Part shown: positions 41,544 through 50,646 of the stretch, piece by piece
Numbering within the stretch: the stretch's first letter is position 1
Layout: every line of letters begins with the position of its first letter
Assembly (NCBI RefSeq): GCF_002222635.1
Contig: NZ_CP022420.1
Location: forward strand, 62,001 to 126,000
Source of the DNA: Pseudosulfitobacter pseudonitzschiae
GTDB taxonomy: Bacteria; Pseudomonadota; Alphaproteobacteria; Rhodobacterales; Rhodobacteraceae
Length of the DNA stretch: 64,000 nt
Reading direction: 5' to 3'
Notes under the pieces: generated by a model
Told to the model about the DNA's origin: nothing
Databases searched by the model: none
What the model saw: only the letters and a program-made list of their open reading frames with translations
Made by a program: the position numbers and the translations under genes

Positions 41544-43592
41544 ATGACACAGCAGGTTCCTTCCGTCTCTGTCAATTACGCGGCCAATGGAAGCTCGACC
41601 AAATCGAACGAGCTTGGCATGCGCGAAATGCAAGAGGGTGCCTATGAGAAGCGGGGCGAGCAATACCTGCTGATCAAGTCGCCCCCGGCCTCGGGCAAAT
41701 CGCGCGCGCTAATGTTCATCGCGCTCGACAAGCTGCACAATCAGGGCCTGCGTCAGGCCATCGTCGTGGTGCCAGAAAAATCCATCGGGTCCAGCTTCAA
41801 CGACGAGCCGCTGAGCAAGTACGGCTTCTGGGCAGACTGGACCGTGCAACCGCGATGGAACCTATGCAACGCTCCCGGCGGGGATGACGGCAAGGTCGGC
41901 GCTGTCGGCAAGTTTCTGGCGAGCGACGACAAGATTCTGGTCTGCACCCACGCGACCTTTCGGTTCGCCGTGGACAAGTTCGGGATTGAAGCGTTTGATG
42001 ATCGGCTCATCGCGGTAGACGAGTTTCACCACGTCTCTGCCAACCCTGATAACAAGCTGGGCACGCATCTGGGCGCACTGGTCGCGCGCGACAAGGTGCA
42101 TCTGGTTGCGATGACCGGGTCCTATTTCCGCGGCGATGCCGAAGCCGTTCTGTCGCCCGAAGATGAGGCAAAGTTCGATACCTTCACCTATACCTACTAT
42201 CAGCAGTTGAATGGTTACAAATACCTCAAGACGCTCGACATCGGGTATTTCTTCTATTCCGGGTCCTATGCGGACGACATCCTCAAGGTTTTGGATCCGA
42301 CCGAGAAGACAATCCTTCACATCCCGAACGTGAACTCGCGCGAAAGCACCAAGGACAAGCATCGCGAGGTCGAGCATATCATTGACGCCCTGGGCGATTG
42401 GCAGGGAGCGGATCCCATCACAGGCTTTCAGCTGGTCAAGACGCCCGACGAGCGAGTCTTACGCATCGCCGATCTGGTGGACGACGAGCCATCCAAGCGT
42501 GACAAGGTTTCCGCCGCGCTGAAAGACTCCACGCAGAAGAACAACCGCGATCATGTCGACATCATCATCGCCCTGGGTATGGCGAAAGAAGGGTTCGATT
42601 GGATCTGGTGCGAACACGCCCTGACGGTGGGTTATCGCGCCAGCCTGACGGAGATCGTGCAGATCATCGGCCGCGCCACCCGCGATGCCGAGGGCAAGAC
42701 CCGAGCGCGGTTCACCAACCTTATCGCGGAGCCCGACGCCGCGGCCGAAGCCGTGACCGAGGCAGTCAACGATACACTGAAGGCGATCGCTGCAAGCCTG
42801 CTGATGGAGCAGGTGCTGGCCCCACGTTTCAACTTCACGCCCAAGACCGTGAAAAGTGGCCCTGTCGAAGGGTTCGATTACGGCGAGGGCGGCTATGACC
42901 CCAACAAAGAGAACGTTGGCTTCAGCGAGGCCAGCGGGCAGTTCCAGATCGAAATCAAAGGTCTGGTCGAACCCAAGAGCAAGGAAGCCAAACGCATCTG
43001 CCAGGAGGACCTCAACGAAGTCATCACAGCTTTCGTTCAGGACAAGACCACGATCGAGCGCGGGCTCTTCGATGAGGAGCTGGTGCCGGAGGAACTGACG
43101 CAGGTCCGCATGGGCAAGATTGTCGGTGCCAGGTTCCCAGAGCTAGATGCAGAGGATCAGGAAGCGGTGCGCCAACACGCAGTTGCTGCGCTGAACCTGA
43201 CCCAGAAGGCGAAAGAGATCGCGCTGTCGAACCGCGATGACACAGAAACAACCGGCAATACCGCCTTGATCGACGGGGTGCGCAAATTCGCCATGGACGT
43301 GCGCGAACTCGACATCGATCTGATTGATCGCATCAACCCGTTCGGCGAAGCCTACTCGATTCTGGCAAAGACGATGAGCGAGGAAAGCCTTCTGCAGGTC
43401 CAGGCCGTCATCTCTGCGAAAAAGGTGCAACTGTCACCGGACGAGGCGCGAGATCTGGCGAAACGCGCCGTCAAGTTCAAGCAGGAGCGGGGCCGTCTGC
43501 CTTCCATCACATCGCCTGATCCGTGGGAGAAGAAAATGGCCGAAGGCGTCGCCTATCTCGCGCGCATGAAGCTGGAGGCTGCCAATGGCTAA
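41544..43592 (+). CDS. SF2 DEAH-like helicase of a restriction/defence system
   Basis: 682 residues. Helicase motif I PPASGKSRA (47-55), motif II DEFHH (159-163), motif III VAMTGSYF, and motif VI QIIGRATRD (373-381). It resembles the translocase subunit of type III-like or DISARM-like systems, but no nuclease domain is evident in the C-terminal 300 residues. GAAGGAAAA precedes the ATG. The 3' end overlaps the GIY-YIG gene by 8 bp, so the two work together. It would translocate on DNA and deliver it to the nuclease. Confidence 0.85.
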   Translation: MTQQVPSVSVNYAANGSSTKSNELGMREMQEGAYEKRGEQYLLIKSPPASGKSRALMFIALDKLHNQGLRQAIVVVPEKSIGSSFNDEPLSKYGFWADWTVQPRWNLCNAPGGDDGKVGAVGKFLASDDKILVCTHATFRFAVDKFGIEAFDDRLIAVDEFHHVSANPDNKLGTHLGALVARDKVHLVAMTGSYFRGDAEAVLSPEDEAKFDTFTYTYYQQLNGYKYLKTLDIGYFFYSGSYADDILKVLDPTEKTILHIPNVNSRESTKDKHREVEHIIDALGDWQGADPITGFQLVKTPDERVLRIADLVDDEPSKRDKVSAALKDSTQKNNRDHVDIIIALGMAKEGFDWIWCEHALTVGYRASLTEIVQIIGRATRDAEGKTRARFTNLIAEPDAAAEAVTEAVNDTLKAIAASLLMEQVLAPRFNFTPKTVKSGPVEGFDYGEGGYDPNKENVGFSEASGQFQIEIKGLVEPKSKEAKRICQEDLNEVITAFVQDKTTIERGLFDEELVPEELTQVRMGKIVGARFPELDAEDQEAVRQHAVAALNLTQKAKEIALSNRDDTETTGNTALIDGVRKFAMDVRELDIDLIDRINPFGEAYSILAKTMSEESLLQVQAVISAKKVQLSPDEARDLAKRAVKFKQERGRLPSITSPDPWEKKMAEGVAYLARMKLEAANG

Positions 43593-44775
43593 GGGTTTCA
43601 CCGACGACGACGACGCCCTTCTTGCTGAGCTTGGCGTCGAGGTCGAGGTCAAGAAGCAGCTCAGCCGCACACCACGCGAAGAACGCATCATCGCAGGTTT
43701 TGAGGAAATCTTGCGATTTGCAGATGAGCATGGCCGGCCTCCCCAGCACGGGGAGGATCGTGATATCTTTGAACGCCTCTACGCCGTGCGTCTTGATCGG
43801 ATCCGCGACTTGCAGGAATGCCGCGACCTCCTTGCCCCACTCGACGAGCAGGGTCTCCTAGCAAACACCCCTGCGCCCTCAGCATCAGACTCCGATGACC
43901 TCGATGACGATGCCCTCCTCGCCGAACTGGGTGTGGAAGTTGCTAAATCACCCCTCACGGAATTGAAGCATGTCCGGTCAACAGCCGAGAAAAAGGCCGC
44001 CGATGAAGTCGCAAACCGCGAGAAATGCGAGGATTTCGCGACGTTCAAACCCTTGTTCGAGCAGGTCCAGAAAGAACTGGATAGCGGCTTGCGCGAAACT
44101 CGCCCGTTCGAGATGAAAGCCGAGATCGAGAAGGGACGCTTCTTCATTGTCAGCGGTCAAAAGGCCTATGTCGCCGACAAGGGCGAGACCATCACCAACG
44201 AGCAAGGTCGCACGGATGCGCGTCTGCGGGTGATTTTCGACAACGGGACCGAGAGCAACATGCTGATGCGCTCGCTTCAGCGCGCGTTGAACAAGGACGA
44301 CGCCGGACGGCGGATCACCGATCCATCGGCAGGGCCACTTTTTTCCGATCAGACACTCGACGGTGATGAGGCGAGCGGGATCATTTATGTGCTTCGCAGC
44401 AAATCCGATCATCCACTTGTGGCCGAAAATCGCGACCTCGTACACAAGATCGGCGTCACCGATATGAGCGTTGAAAAGCGGATCGCTGGCGCACATCTGC
44501 AACCAACGTTTCTGATGGCGAACGTCGAGGTGGTTGCGACTTATGAACTCTACAACATCAATCGGACAAAACTGGAGAACCTGATCCATCGCATCTTCGA
44601 GCCCGCGCGGCTCGAGATCGAGATCATGGATCGCTTTGGTAGGCCCGTGATTCCGAGAGAGTGGTTTCTCGTGCCAATATTCGCGATAAAGGATGCAGTT
44701 GAACGGATCAAGGACGGGACGATTTCGGGCTATGTCTATGACCCGAAACAGGCGCGATTGGTATCTGTCTCATAG
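43585..44775 (+). CDS. GIY-YIG nuclease (T5orf172/Mug113 type)
   Basis: 396 residues. The N-terminus carries two copies of a short acidic motif, DDDDALLAELGVEVE (8-22) and DDDALLAELGVEVAK (about 106-120), each followed by helical sequence. The C-terminal nuclease domain begins GIIYVLRSKSDHP (about 265), has the Arg-containing helix HKIGVTDMSVEKRIAGAHLQPT and the Glu-bearing ENLIHRIFEPARLEIEI. This is the T5orf172 form of GIY-YIG. It overlaps the helicase by 8 bp. It is the likely DNA-cutting subunit of the island, with protection supplied by the methyltransferase. Confidence 0.87.
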   Translation: MAKGFTDDDDALLAELGVEVEVKKQLSRTPREERIIAGFEEILRFADEHGRPPQHGEDRDIFERLYAVRLDRIRDLQECRDLLAPLDEQGLLANTPAPSASDSDDLDDDALLAELGVEVAKSPLTELKHVRSTAEKKAADEVANREKCEDFATFKPLFEQVQKELDSGLRETRPFEMKAEIEKGRFFIVSGQKAYVADKGETITNEQGRTDARLRVIFDNGTESNMLMRSLQRALNKDDAGRRITDPSAGPLFSDQTLDGDEASGIIYVLRSKSDHPLVAENRDLVHKIGVTDMSVEKRIAGAHLQPTFLMANVEVVATYELYNINRTKLENLIHRIFEPARLEIEIMDRFGRPVIPREWFLVPIFAIKDAVERIKDGTISGYVYDPKQARLVSVS

Positions 44776-44817
44776 CTGGCGCATGGCAGAACAGCACAGC
44801 CACATTCGATTTCCAGA

Positions 44818-46749
44818 TCATCCCCTCGCCTTTGCGTCCGAAGAGCGCGCCCGACCACCAAAACGTGTTTTCTTTGGCTTTGCCCTCGCGGCTTCTGCGT
44901 ATCCCTGTAGCGCGCCTGTGTAGGTCTGCACCGCAGTCTCGAATTCCTTGTCGCCCATGGAGATCGCCGCGGGTGCTGCAGGTTCTGAATGCTCGAGGGT
45001 GATTTTCTTCGGCCTGTTCGAGACTGGCGCTGCAGCAGGAGGATAGGGCAAGGAATGCCCCTGCCGTGCTTTGTCGATCTCCTCAAAATGCCGGTCCGCA
45101 TAGTAGCGGATGTGATCCGCCTTGATTGGATATTGCCCCTCAGGCAGGACTAGGACCTTGTCGAGCGGGAAACGCAGCAATTCAGCGGGGGATACCAGCG
45201 CCCGTTCTTCCGAGCGACGGCTGATATTTGCACTTTCCGAGAGCTTGCGCACGGTTGCCTGTGATCTGGTCTTGCCCACGATCGTGCGCTTGCCGAGGGC
45301 TGCGGACAGCACGTCGGCGGTGCGATCATCCTGCGGGGTCATGTAGATCTGCACACCCGCACCGGCCTGCAGCGCGCGGCGGTCGGTTTCGCCATAGATG
45401 CCCTCAAGACCGGGGATCGACTGCGAGATGATAAAGAGCCGCCCGCCATAGGAGCGGATCGTCTTGATGCTCTGCAAGACCAGGGGTTGTTTGCCCAGTT
45501 GGTCGAATTCATCCATCAGGAACATGACGGGATGTGGCTCGTCCGGTCCGGGATGCGCGCGCTGCAGACATGCGATGGCATCGGCGAACAGGAGCCGGAT
45601 CAGGGGGGCCAGTGTTTTCAGGTGCTCCGGCTGCACGACAATATAGAGCGACTGTGGCTCTCGTCGGAACGTCCCGAAGTCGAAATCGCTTGCCTGTGTT
45701 GCCCGGTCCACCGCCGGATCGAGCCAGAGCTCCAATCCGGCGCCGCGGATCACACTGACATAGGAATCGAGAATCTTGTCCACTTCGTCGGCCATGCTCA
45801 GGAAAATCTCTGCCACCACCGGGTTTGCGGTCTGCATCGCGGCCCGTTTGTAGAATTCCTTTTTGTTGCCGCCGCCAGTCATGATCCGCAGCGCCTCACC
45901 GATCGTTGGCTTGCCGGTCTCGATGGCATAGAGGCAAGACGCCACGAACAGGCTGCGTCCGGCCTGGAAAAAGCTCTGCGCGTTCACGCTTTCGACGATG
46001 AGGAACAAGTCCGCCATGGTGTTGACGGCGGTGTATTGCTGCTCGGGGCTGGGCAGATCGGCAATGCGCTGGAGAGGATTGAACCGGTGCGTGCGGGTCA
46101 GGACGGGCCCGTTCTTGCCCTCGGGCTGAACGTAGTCATAGGGCGAAAAGTACCAGACCTGATTGTTCAGCGCCTTTTGGCGGTGGATGGATGTCTTCTC
46201 GAAATTCTCGCCCTTGACGTCGAGGATCACGGTGCTGCCCTGGAAGTGTAAAAGGTTCGGTAAAACGAAGCCTACCCCTTTGCCCCGGCCCGTTGGCGCG
46301 ATCATCATTGCGTGTGGGAAGCGATCTGGCGTGGCCGACACGAAAGGCGCACGGGACGCAGGTGACCCGAGCTTGCCGAACAGAAAGCCGTTCTGGGAAA
46401 GAGACGCAGACATACGGTTGCGGCGGAGCTCGGGACGCGACTGGAAATGCGCATCATCATAATCGGTGAGCGACCCGCGATGAACGGATGTCGCTCCTGT
46501 CGCCGCCAGAAGCAGGGCAGGAAGTGCCGTGATGAGCCACGCAGTATGTTCCACCGCAGGGTTTGCCTTGACCCGTGGATCAGACAGATTGAGCAGCCAA
46601 AGTTCGAAAATATCGAACCCACCCAGGTCTTCGCCAAATCGCGCCATCAGATAGAGCGTGGCGATCGCGGCACCGATCCAGGTGCCAATACCGAGACCGA
46701 GCAGGATGGCGATTGGATACCGCCAACGGCTTTCCATTGCATGCAGCAT
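44818..46749 (-). CDS. virD4: VirD4/TraG-type coupling protein
   Basis: 643 residues. Two N-terminal membrane segments (IAILLGLGIGTWIGAAIATLYL; TAWLITALPALLLAATGA), Walker A variant APTGRGKGVGFVLPNL, Walker B PVMFLMDEFDQLG, and ISQSIPGLEGIYG. These are the TraG/VirD4 motifs. It docks the relaxosome to the secretion channel and pumps DNA. AGAGG sits nine bases before ATG 46749. It is downstream of the relaxase in the mob operon and converges on the GIY-YIG gene. Confidence 0.94.
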   Translation of the reverse strand: MLHAMESRWRYPIAILLGLGIGTWIGAAIATLYLMARFGEDLGGFDIFELWLLNLSDPRVKANPAVEHTAWLITALPALLLAATGATSVHRGSLTDYDDAHFQSRPELRRNRMSASLSQNGFLFGKLGSPASRAPFVSATPDRFPHAMMIAPTGRGKGVGFVLPNLLHFQGSTVILDVKGENFEKTSIHRQKALNNQVWYFSPYDYVQPEGKNGPVLTRTHRFNPLQRIADLPSPEQQYTAVNTMADLFLIVESVNAQSFFQAGRSLFVASCLYAIETGKPTIGEALRIMTGGGNKKEFYKRAAMQTANPVVAEIFLSMADEVDKILDSYVSVIRGAGLELWLDPAVDRATQASDFDFGTFRREPQSLYIVVQPEHLKTLAPLIRLLFADAIACLQRAHPGPDEPHPVMFLMDEFDQLGKQPLVLQSIKTIRSYGGRLFIISQSIPGLEGIYGETDRRALQAGAGVQIYMTPQDDRTADVLSAALGKRTIVGKTRSQATVRKLSESANISRRSEERALVSPAELLRFPLDKVLVLPEGQYPIKADHIRYYADRHFEEIDKARQGHSLPYPPAAAPVSNRPKKITLEHSEPAAPAAISMGDKEFETAVQTYTGALQGYAEAARAKPKKTRFGGRARSSDAKARG

Positions 46750-46761
46750 GTTTTGAATCCT

Positions 46762-48636
46762 CTAGAGGCCGTAATCGCCACTGGTATCGTCCCGGTCGCG
46801 CCCCCGCTCCTCGGCGCGCTCGAAAGCCTCGATCCGGGTCCGGTAGGTGGCGGCTGGTTCGCTGTCGCGCCCGGTAATGTCATCACCCGCATCCACTGCG
46901 GCGATGGCCTTTAGCTCCGAGAACACGGCTTGTCGCAGACCGGGGTCTTCGATGCGGTCCATGAGCGGATCGATCCGGCCAGCGGCCAGCTGATCCATAT
47001 CCCCGTCGCGCAGGTCTTGCCGCACGTCGGAGATCAGCTTGTCCAGCGTGGCGATGTCGGCAAGGCGACTGCACTGCCCCGCGTCAAGAATATCCTGACG
47101 CGCCAGATCCGCCAAAAGATCACGATCCATGTGTAGCCCCGCAAAAACATCACGCGCGCGCGCCTGCAGGTCGCGTTCGAGCCCAAGCCAGTCCGAGCGC
47201 TCCTGGGCGTCCACTGGGCGTGAGGCTTCGAGTTGCGCCTCGCTGCGATGGGTTGCGGTGAAACGGGCAGCGACTTCTTCGATGCTGCTGCCCGCCTCCT
47301 CGAATCGTGCCTCCATCGGTGCCAGAACGCGCGCCAATTCCGCTCTGAAACGACCCAGTGCAGCATCGGCCTCAGCGACGAGCGGATTGCCCTCCTCTGC
47401 TGCCCGTGCGGCCAGCCCCGCAATCCCCTGAACTCTGTAGGGATCGCGCTCGGGCGACACCGATGAAGAATGATCCGCAAGAAAGTCGCGGCCCAGAAGC
47501 CTGCCCATTTCGCGGGCCTGCCCCGCAAAGAGCTGTTCCAGTTCGACCTTTTCGGCACCGGGAGCCATGTCCTGAATGGCGCTCCACGCGGTGTCGGCTT
47601 CCGCTTGCAATGTCTCGCGGGCGGCGATCAGACGACCGATCACATCCGCTCCGGCAGCGGGGATATCAACCCCTTCGGCAAACCCTTCTTTCACCGGCAT
47701 TCCTTTCATCAAGTTGGTGGCGGCAAGCTCTGCGCCCTCCGCGATGCGCCCCATCCATCCATCCGGAGGGGTGTCGGCCTCCAGGCCCATCCCCGCAAGT
47801 TGCGCCAGCTGCCGATACCCCTCGGCGTGTCTGCGTATCTCGGCCTCTCGCAGAGCGCGGCTTTCAGGATCCAGCGGGGCAACCACTGGCTCCCGTCCCT
47901 CCTTGCGGGCCGCCTGCAAATCAGTGTCCCGCGGGGCGTTTTCCATGATGCCTCGCGACAGACGGGAAGAGGCGTTCAGTACCAGCCCGTGCTCGCCCGC
48001 GATCTGCGCATGCAGCTCGCGCATCATGTCATAGCTGATCTCGGAATGGCGGCTGATCGAGAGGAACTTGCCGTCCTCCATCCCGACCTTGTCGACAAGA
48101 ACATGGGCATGCACATGGTCTGTGTTGCAATGGAGGGCCGCCACATACCGATATCGATCCCGGTAATCCCCGCCGAACACCTCCTGCGCCCATTCGCGCG
48201 AGATGGCTTCCGCCAATTCCGCCTCGGTTCCCTTGGGAAAAGACAGGATGATGTGATCGGTATGACCCCGTTTCGGCGCCCCGCACCAGGAAGCACTCCA
48301 ATCGGCAATGACATTTTCCATGCCGCGCTCGCCAAAGGCACGATCGATGCCGATCTGGTTCGACCAGGCTGCGACCCGCGCCTCGTCGCGCAGAATGTAT
48401 TTCATCTGTCGGCGTAACTCTTTTGGCGAATGACACCCGCCCGTGCCGACCCGCTTCACCACGCTTTGCGGCACCCGCAGCGCGTTCCAGGACATTACCG
48501 CAACTGCCCCGCCGGACGTGCCACGCCGACGGCCCGACGATACGCGCGCTTCGCCTGCCATGGCTGCAGACCGCCGCCCCACATGAGGCAGAATCTCGCC
48601 CAATACCGCCTGCTGGAGGGTGCGTGTTTCAGCCAT
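46762..48636 (-). CDS. VirD2-like relaxase (MobA/relaxase family)
   Basis: 624 residues from ATG 48636, which overlaps the mobC stop by 8 bp. The N-terminal relaxase domain has KELRRQMKYILR, DHIILSFPKGTEAELAEA and the metal-binding three-His motif HCNTDHVHAHVLVDK (about 168-182); an early Tyr (YILR or nearby) is the candidate nicking residue. The C-terminal 400 residues are a long charged helical region, perhaps for protein contacts. It nicks oriT and pilots the strand to the recipient. Confidence 0.9.
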   Translation of the reverse strand: MAETRTLQQAVLGEILPHVGRRSAAMAGEARVSSGRRRGTSGGAVAVMSWNALRVPQSVVKRVGTGGCHSPKELRRQMKYILRDEARVAAWSNQIGIDRAFGERGMENVIADWSASWCGAPKRGHTDHIILSFPKGTEAELAEAISREWAQEVFGGDYRDRYRYVAALHCNTDHVHAHVLVDKVGMEDGKFLSISRHSEISYDMMRELHAQIAGEHGLVLNASSRLSRGIMENAPRDTDLQAARKEGREPVVAPLDPESRALREAEIRRHAEGYRQLAQLAGMGLEADTPPDGWMGRIAEGAELAATNLMKGMPVKEGFAEGVDIPAAGADVIGRLIAARETLQAEADTAWSAIQDMAPGAEKVELEQLFAGQAREMGRLLGRDFLADHSSSVSPERDPYRVQGIAGLAARAAEEGNPLVAEADAALGRFRAELARVLAPMEARFEEAGSSIEEVAARFTATHRSEAQLEASRPVDAQERSDWLGLERDLQARARDVFAGLHMDRDLLADLARQDILDAGQCSRLADIATLDKLISDVRQDLRDGDMDQLAAGRIDPLMDRIEDPGLRQAVFSELKAIAAVDAGDDITGRDSEPAATYRTRIEAFERAEERGRDRDDTSGDYGL

Positions 48637-49177
48637 CGCGCTGCCCCTCCCCAACGTCCCGAAAATCGGACACCCGGACGAAGGACCCGCGCAGCGAGGC
48701 CGCGCGCAAAGCCTGCACGGCCCGGGCAACCTCTTCGGCCCGATCCGCAAGCCGACCGACCATTGCCGCGTCGCGCGCGTTCCACCGCAGCTTGCCCGCA
48801 TGGGCAAGCTTCAGCATCTGGACAAGATTGCGCGCCAAGGCATTGAGCTGATTGGCCGACGCCTTGAGCGCCGTGACCTCGTCCCGGCGAAACGCGACAA
48901 TGCCGGATGAGAGACGGATCATGTGCCGGAGCAAACCCGACGTGGTCATGCCAGTCTCAGCCACAAGCGCCTCGAATGCTTCGGCCTCACGGGCGGACAC
49001 CCGAACCTGCAGCACGCGGCCCTTTGTGGTTCGATCCGTCACCACACCGCGCGCCCGCACGCGGGCGACAGTGGGTCGGGAGCAGCCAACACGCACGGCG
49101 ATCTCCCCATCGCCAAGCCCTTGAGCGGCAAGCCGGAGAACCTCCTGTCGGGCTATGGTGGAGATGCGTTTCGACAT
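48629..49177 (-). CDS. mobC: MobC-like relaxosome accessory protein
   Basis: 182 residues from ATG 49177. N-terminal HTH (ARQEVLRLAAQGLGDGEIAVRVGCSRPTVARVRARG), then a MobC-like part with ribbon-helix-helix character (LQVRVSAREAEAFEALVAETGMTTSGLLRHMIRL) and the NQLNALARNLVQMLKLA motif common to MobC proteins. It binds oriT and assists the relaxase. A palindrome at 49193-49230 just upstream is a likely autoregulatory site. Confidence 0.82.
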   Translation of the reverse strand: MSKRISTIARQEVLRLAAQGLGDGEIAVRVGCSRPTVARVRARGVVTDRTTKGRVLQVRVSAREAEAFEALVAETGMTTSGLLRHMIRLSSGIVAFRRDEVTALKASANQLNALARNLVQMLKLAHAGKLRWNARDAAMVGRLADRAEEVARAVQALRAASLRGSFVRVSDFRDVGEGQRDG

Positions 49178-49192
49178 GGGCGGCAAGATTTA

Positions 49193-49230
49193 TCATTAGA
49201 TAGTTTTTGTAAACACGAAAACTCTAATGA
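49193..49230. promoter_or_regulatory. Palindromic operator candidate upstream of mobC
   Basis: TCATTAGA-ta-GTTTT and its inverse AAAAC-TCTAATGA form near-perfect 13-bp arms around an AT-rich centre, 16 bp before the mobC start. This suits binding by the HTH domain of MobC or by the nearby VirC2-like protein. Confidence 0.55.
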
Positions 49231-49274
49231 GTCGCCGCACAAGTTTTGTCATACACAATACCGTTCCTGTCAAC

Positions 49275-49372
49275 GTCCCTTCGGTCCGTTGTCGCACCTT
49301 CGGTGATCAGCAGGCAGGGTCTTGGCCATGCCTGCTGTAAACCCCACGCGACAACGAACAGACCGAAGGGAC
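49275..49372. other. oriT: Putative origin of transfer
   Basis: This is a nested inverted repeat in the gap between the leftward mob operon and the rightward parA/virC2 genes. Outer arms GTCCCTTCGGTC + CGTTGTCGC (49275-49295) pair with the inverse at 49348-49372, interrupted by four extra bases on the right. Inner perfect arms CAGCAGGCA (49308-49316) / TGCCTGCTG (49329-49337) form a hairpin. Position beside mobC and the relaxase and the palindromic form are typical of oriT. No nick sequence was identified. A further 8-bp palindrome GATCCGGG/CCCGGATC is at 49392-49414. The rest of 49373-49854 shows nothing coding. Confidence 0.65.
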
Positions 49373-49817
49373 ACCGCCTCCCCCGCGCCGCGATCCGGGA
49401 CCCCGGCCCGGATCCTGAACAGGCGCGGGAATGACGTCGGCGCAGCCGACACGATATCCCTTCATTGGCGTTGAATGCTCAAAGGGGTTCTCCCGGAAGG
49501 AGAAGAAGACCTTGTGGGATTGGAACGCCTGCGCAGCACCGTGCGTATTACGTCGGCGCTGATACGGATAGTCGATGGTCAGGTGACCCGACACCACGAA
49601 GGCTGATGGCAGCATTGGGAAATTGCCACAACGACGCGATGGCGAAAAGGATGGACGCTGCAATCACGGTCGGCGTGAGTGACCTGCTGACCAATTGACC
49701 GAACGCGTACGCAGATGATCGCCAAAACAGCACATCGCCTCAGCAGATACACATCTGTCTGACCCAAAGGTTGAACGTCTGTATCGCGCAAGGTCTGGAC
49801 GCCATCCCGAGGCATCG

Positions 49818-49845
49818 CCATAACGGCACAAAATATACGTTATGG
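49818..49845. promoter_or_regulatory. Inverted repeat operator upstream of the parA-like gene
   Basis: CCATAACG (49818-49825) and CGTTATGG (49838-49845) flank a 12-base AT-rich spacer and overlap the GGAG ribosome-binding site (49844-49847) of the ParA-like gene. It is a good candidate for autoregulation by the downstream ribbon-helix-helix protein. Confidence 0.55.
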
Positions 49846-49854
49846 AGACATTGA

Positions 49855-50646
49855 ATGCTTGTTGTGACGGCCATCTCCGCGAAGGGCGGTTCGGGAAAGA
49901 CAACTCTCATACAGATGCTTGCGTCCGCCATGCTGGCACGCGGCCGCCGTGTGCATGTCATGGATGCGGATGCTGACAAGCAGATCCTCGAATGGGAATC
50001 AAAAAGCGCGCGCGCCGACTTCGGTGATCTGCCACGCCTTCCATGGCCCACGGGCTTGACCGTGGCCGATGCCCCCGAGACCGTTGAAGGCCTTTACCAC
50101 GCGCTGGACAGCTTTGAGGCTGAAGGTGTTGATCTGGTTCTGATCGACACCCGCCCCGGCGAGCACCCCGACACCGAAACACTGGCGCTGGCCTGCGACA
50201 TGATCCTGGTGCCGGCCGTGCCGGTACAATCGGATTTCGTGGCGGCCCTGAAAACCCTGACATGGGCAATGCGCATGATCGAGACCCTCGGGCCGGATGA
50301 CCCCGCCCCGCTGTTTTCCGCGGTATTGATGAACGCGGACAAACGCGCGATCGATTTCGTGACCGCAGGCGATGACTTTGAGCGTGATGCGGCAAGACGC
50401 AGGGTTCACCGGCAGGACCTTGAGGTCTTCGAGGTGATTTCAACCCTGCCGCTCCTACCAACGCCGGTGCCCCATCTCACTGCGATCCAGCGCATGCCGC
50501 TGACCGGGCCGCTGGGATACGTGCGGGACATTTATGAACAGGATCTTCGTCATCGGTTGCAGGCGGGGCATCTTTCCTCAGCCCTGACACTGTGCGGCGA
50601 TGTCCTTTGCGACATCGAGGCCATGGTGGATGCTGCCAATGGCTAG
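49855..50646 (+). CDS. ParA/VirC1-like ATPase
   Basis: 263 residues. Deviant Walker A KGGSGKTT (residues 10-17) with the signature Lys, HVMDADADKQILEW, Walker B-like LVLIDTRPGEHPDTETLALACD. This is a ParA/MinD-type ATPase. Its place next to oriT, and the following VirC2-like gene, suggest a VirC1 role (recruiting the relaxosome to the pole) rather than plasmid partition, since no ParB is adjacent. GGAG lies seven bases before the ATG. Confidence 0.85.
   Translation: MLVVTAISAKGGSGKTTLIQMLASAMLARGRRVHVMDADADKQILEWESKSARADFGDLPRLPWPTGLTVADAPETVEGLYHALDSFEAEGVDLVLIDTRPGEHPDTETLALACDMILVPAVPVQSDFVAALKTLTWAMRMIETLGPDDPAPLFSAVLMNADKRAIDFVTAGDDFERDAARRRVHRQDLEVFEVISTLPLLPTPVPHLTAIQRMPLTGPLGYVRDIYEQDLRHRLQAGHLSSALTLCGDVLCDIEAMVDAANG

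Noticed and set aside
49855-50646. RepA/ParA partner of RepC
   Set aside because: It is 27 kb from repC, lacks a RepB/ParB gene and the RepA N-terminal HTH, and sits beside oriT with a VirC2-like gene.
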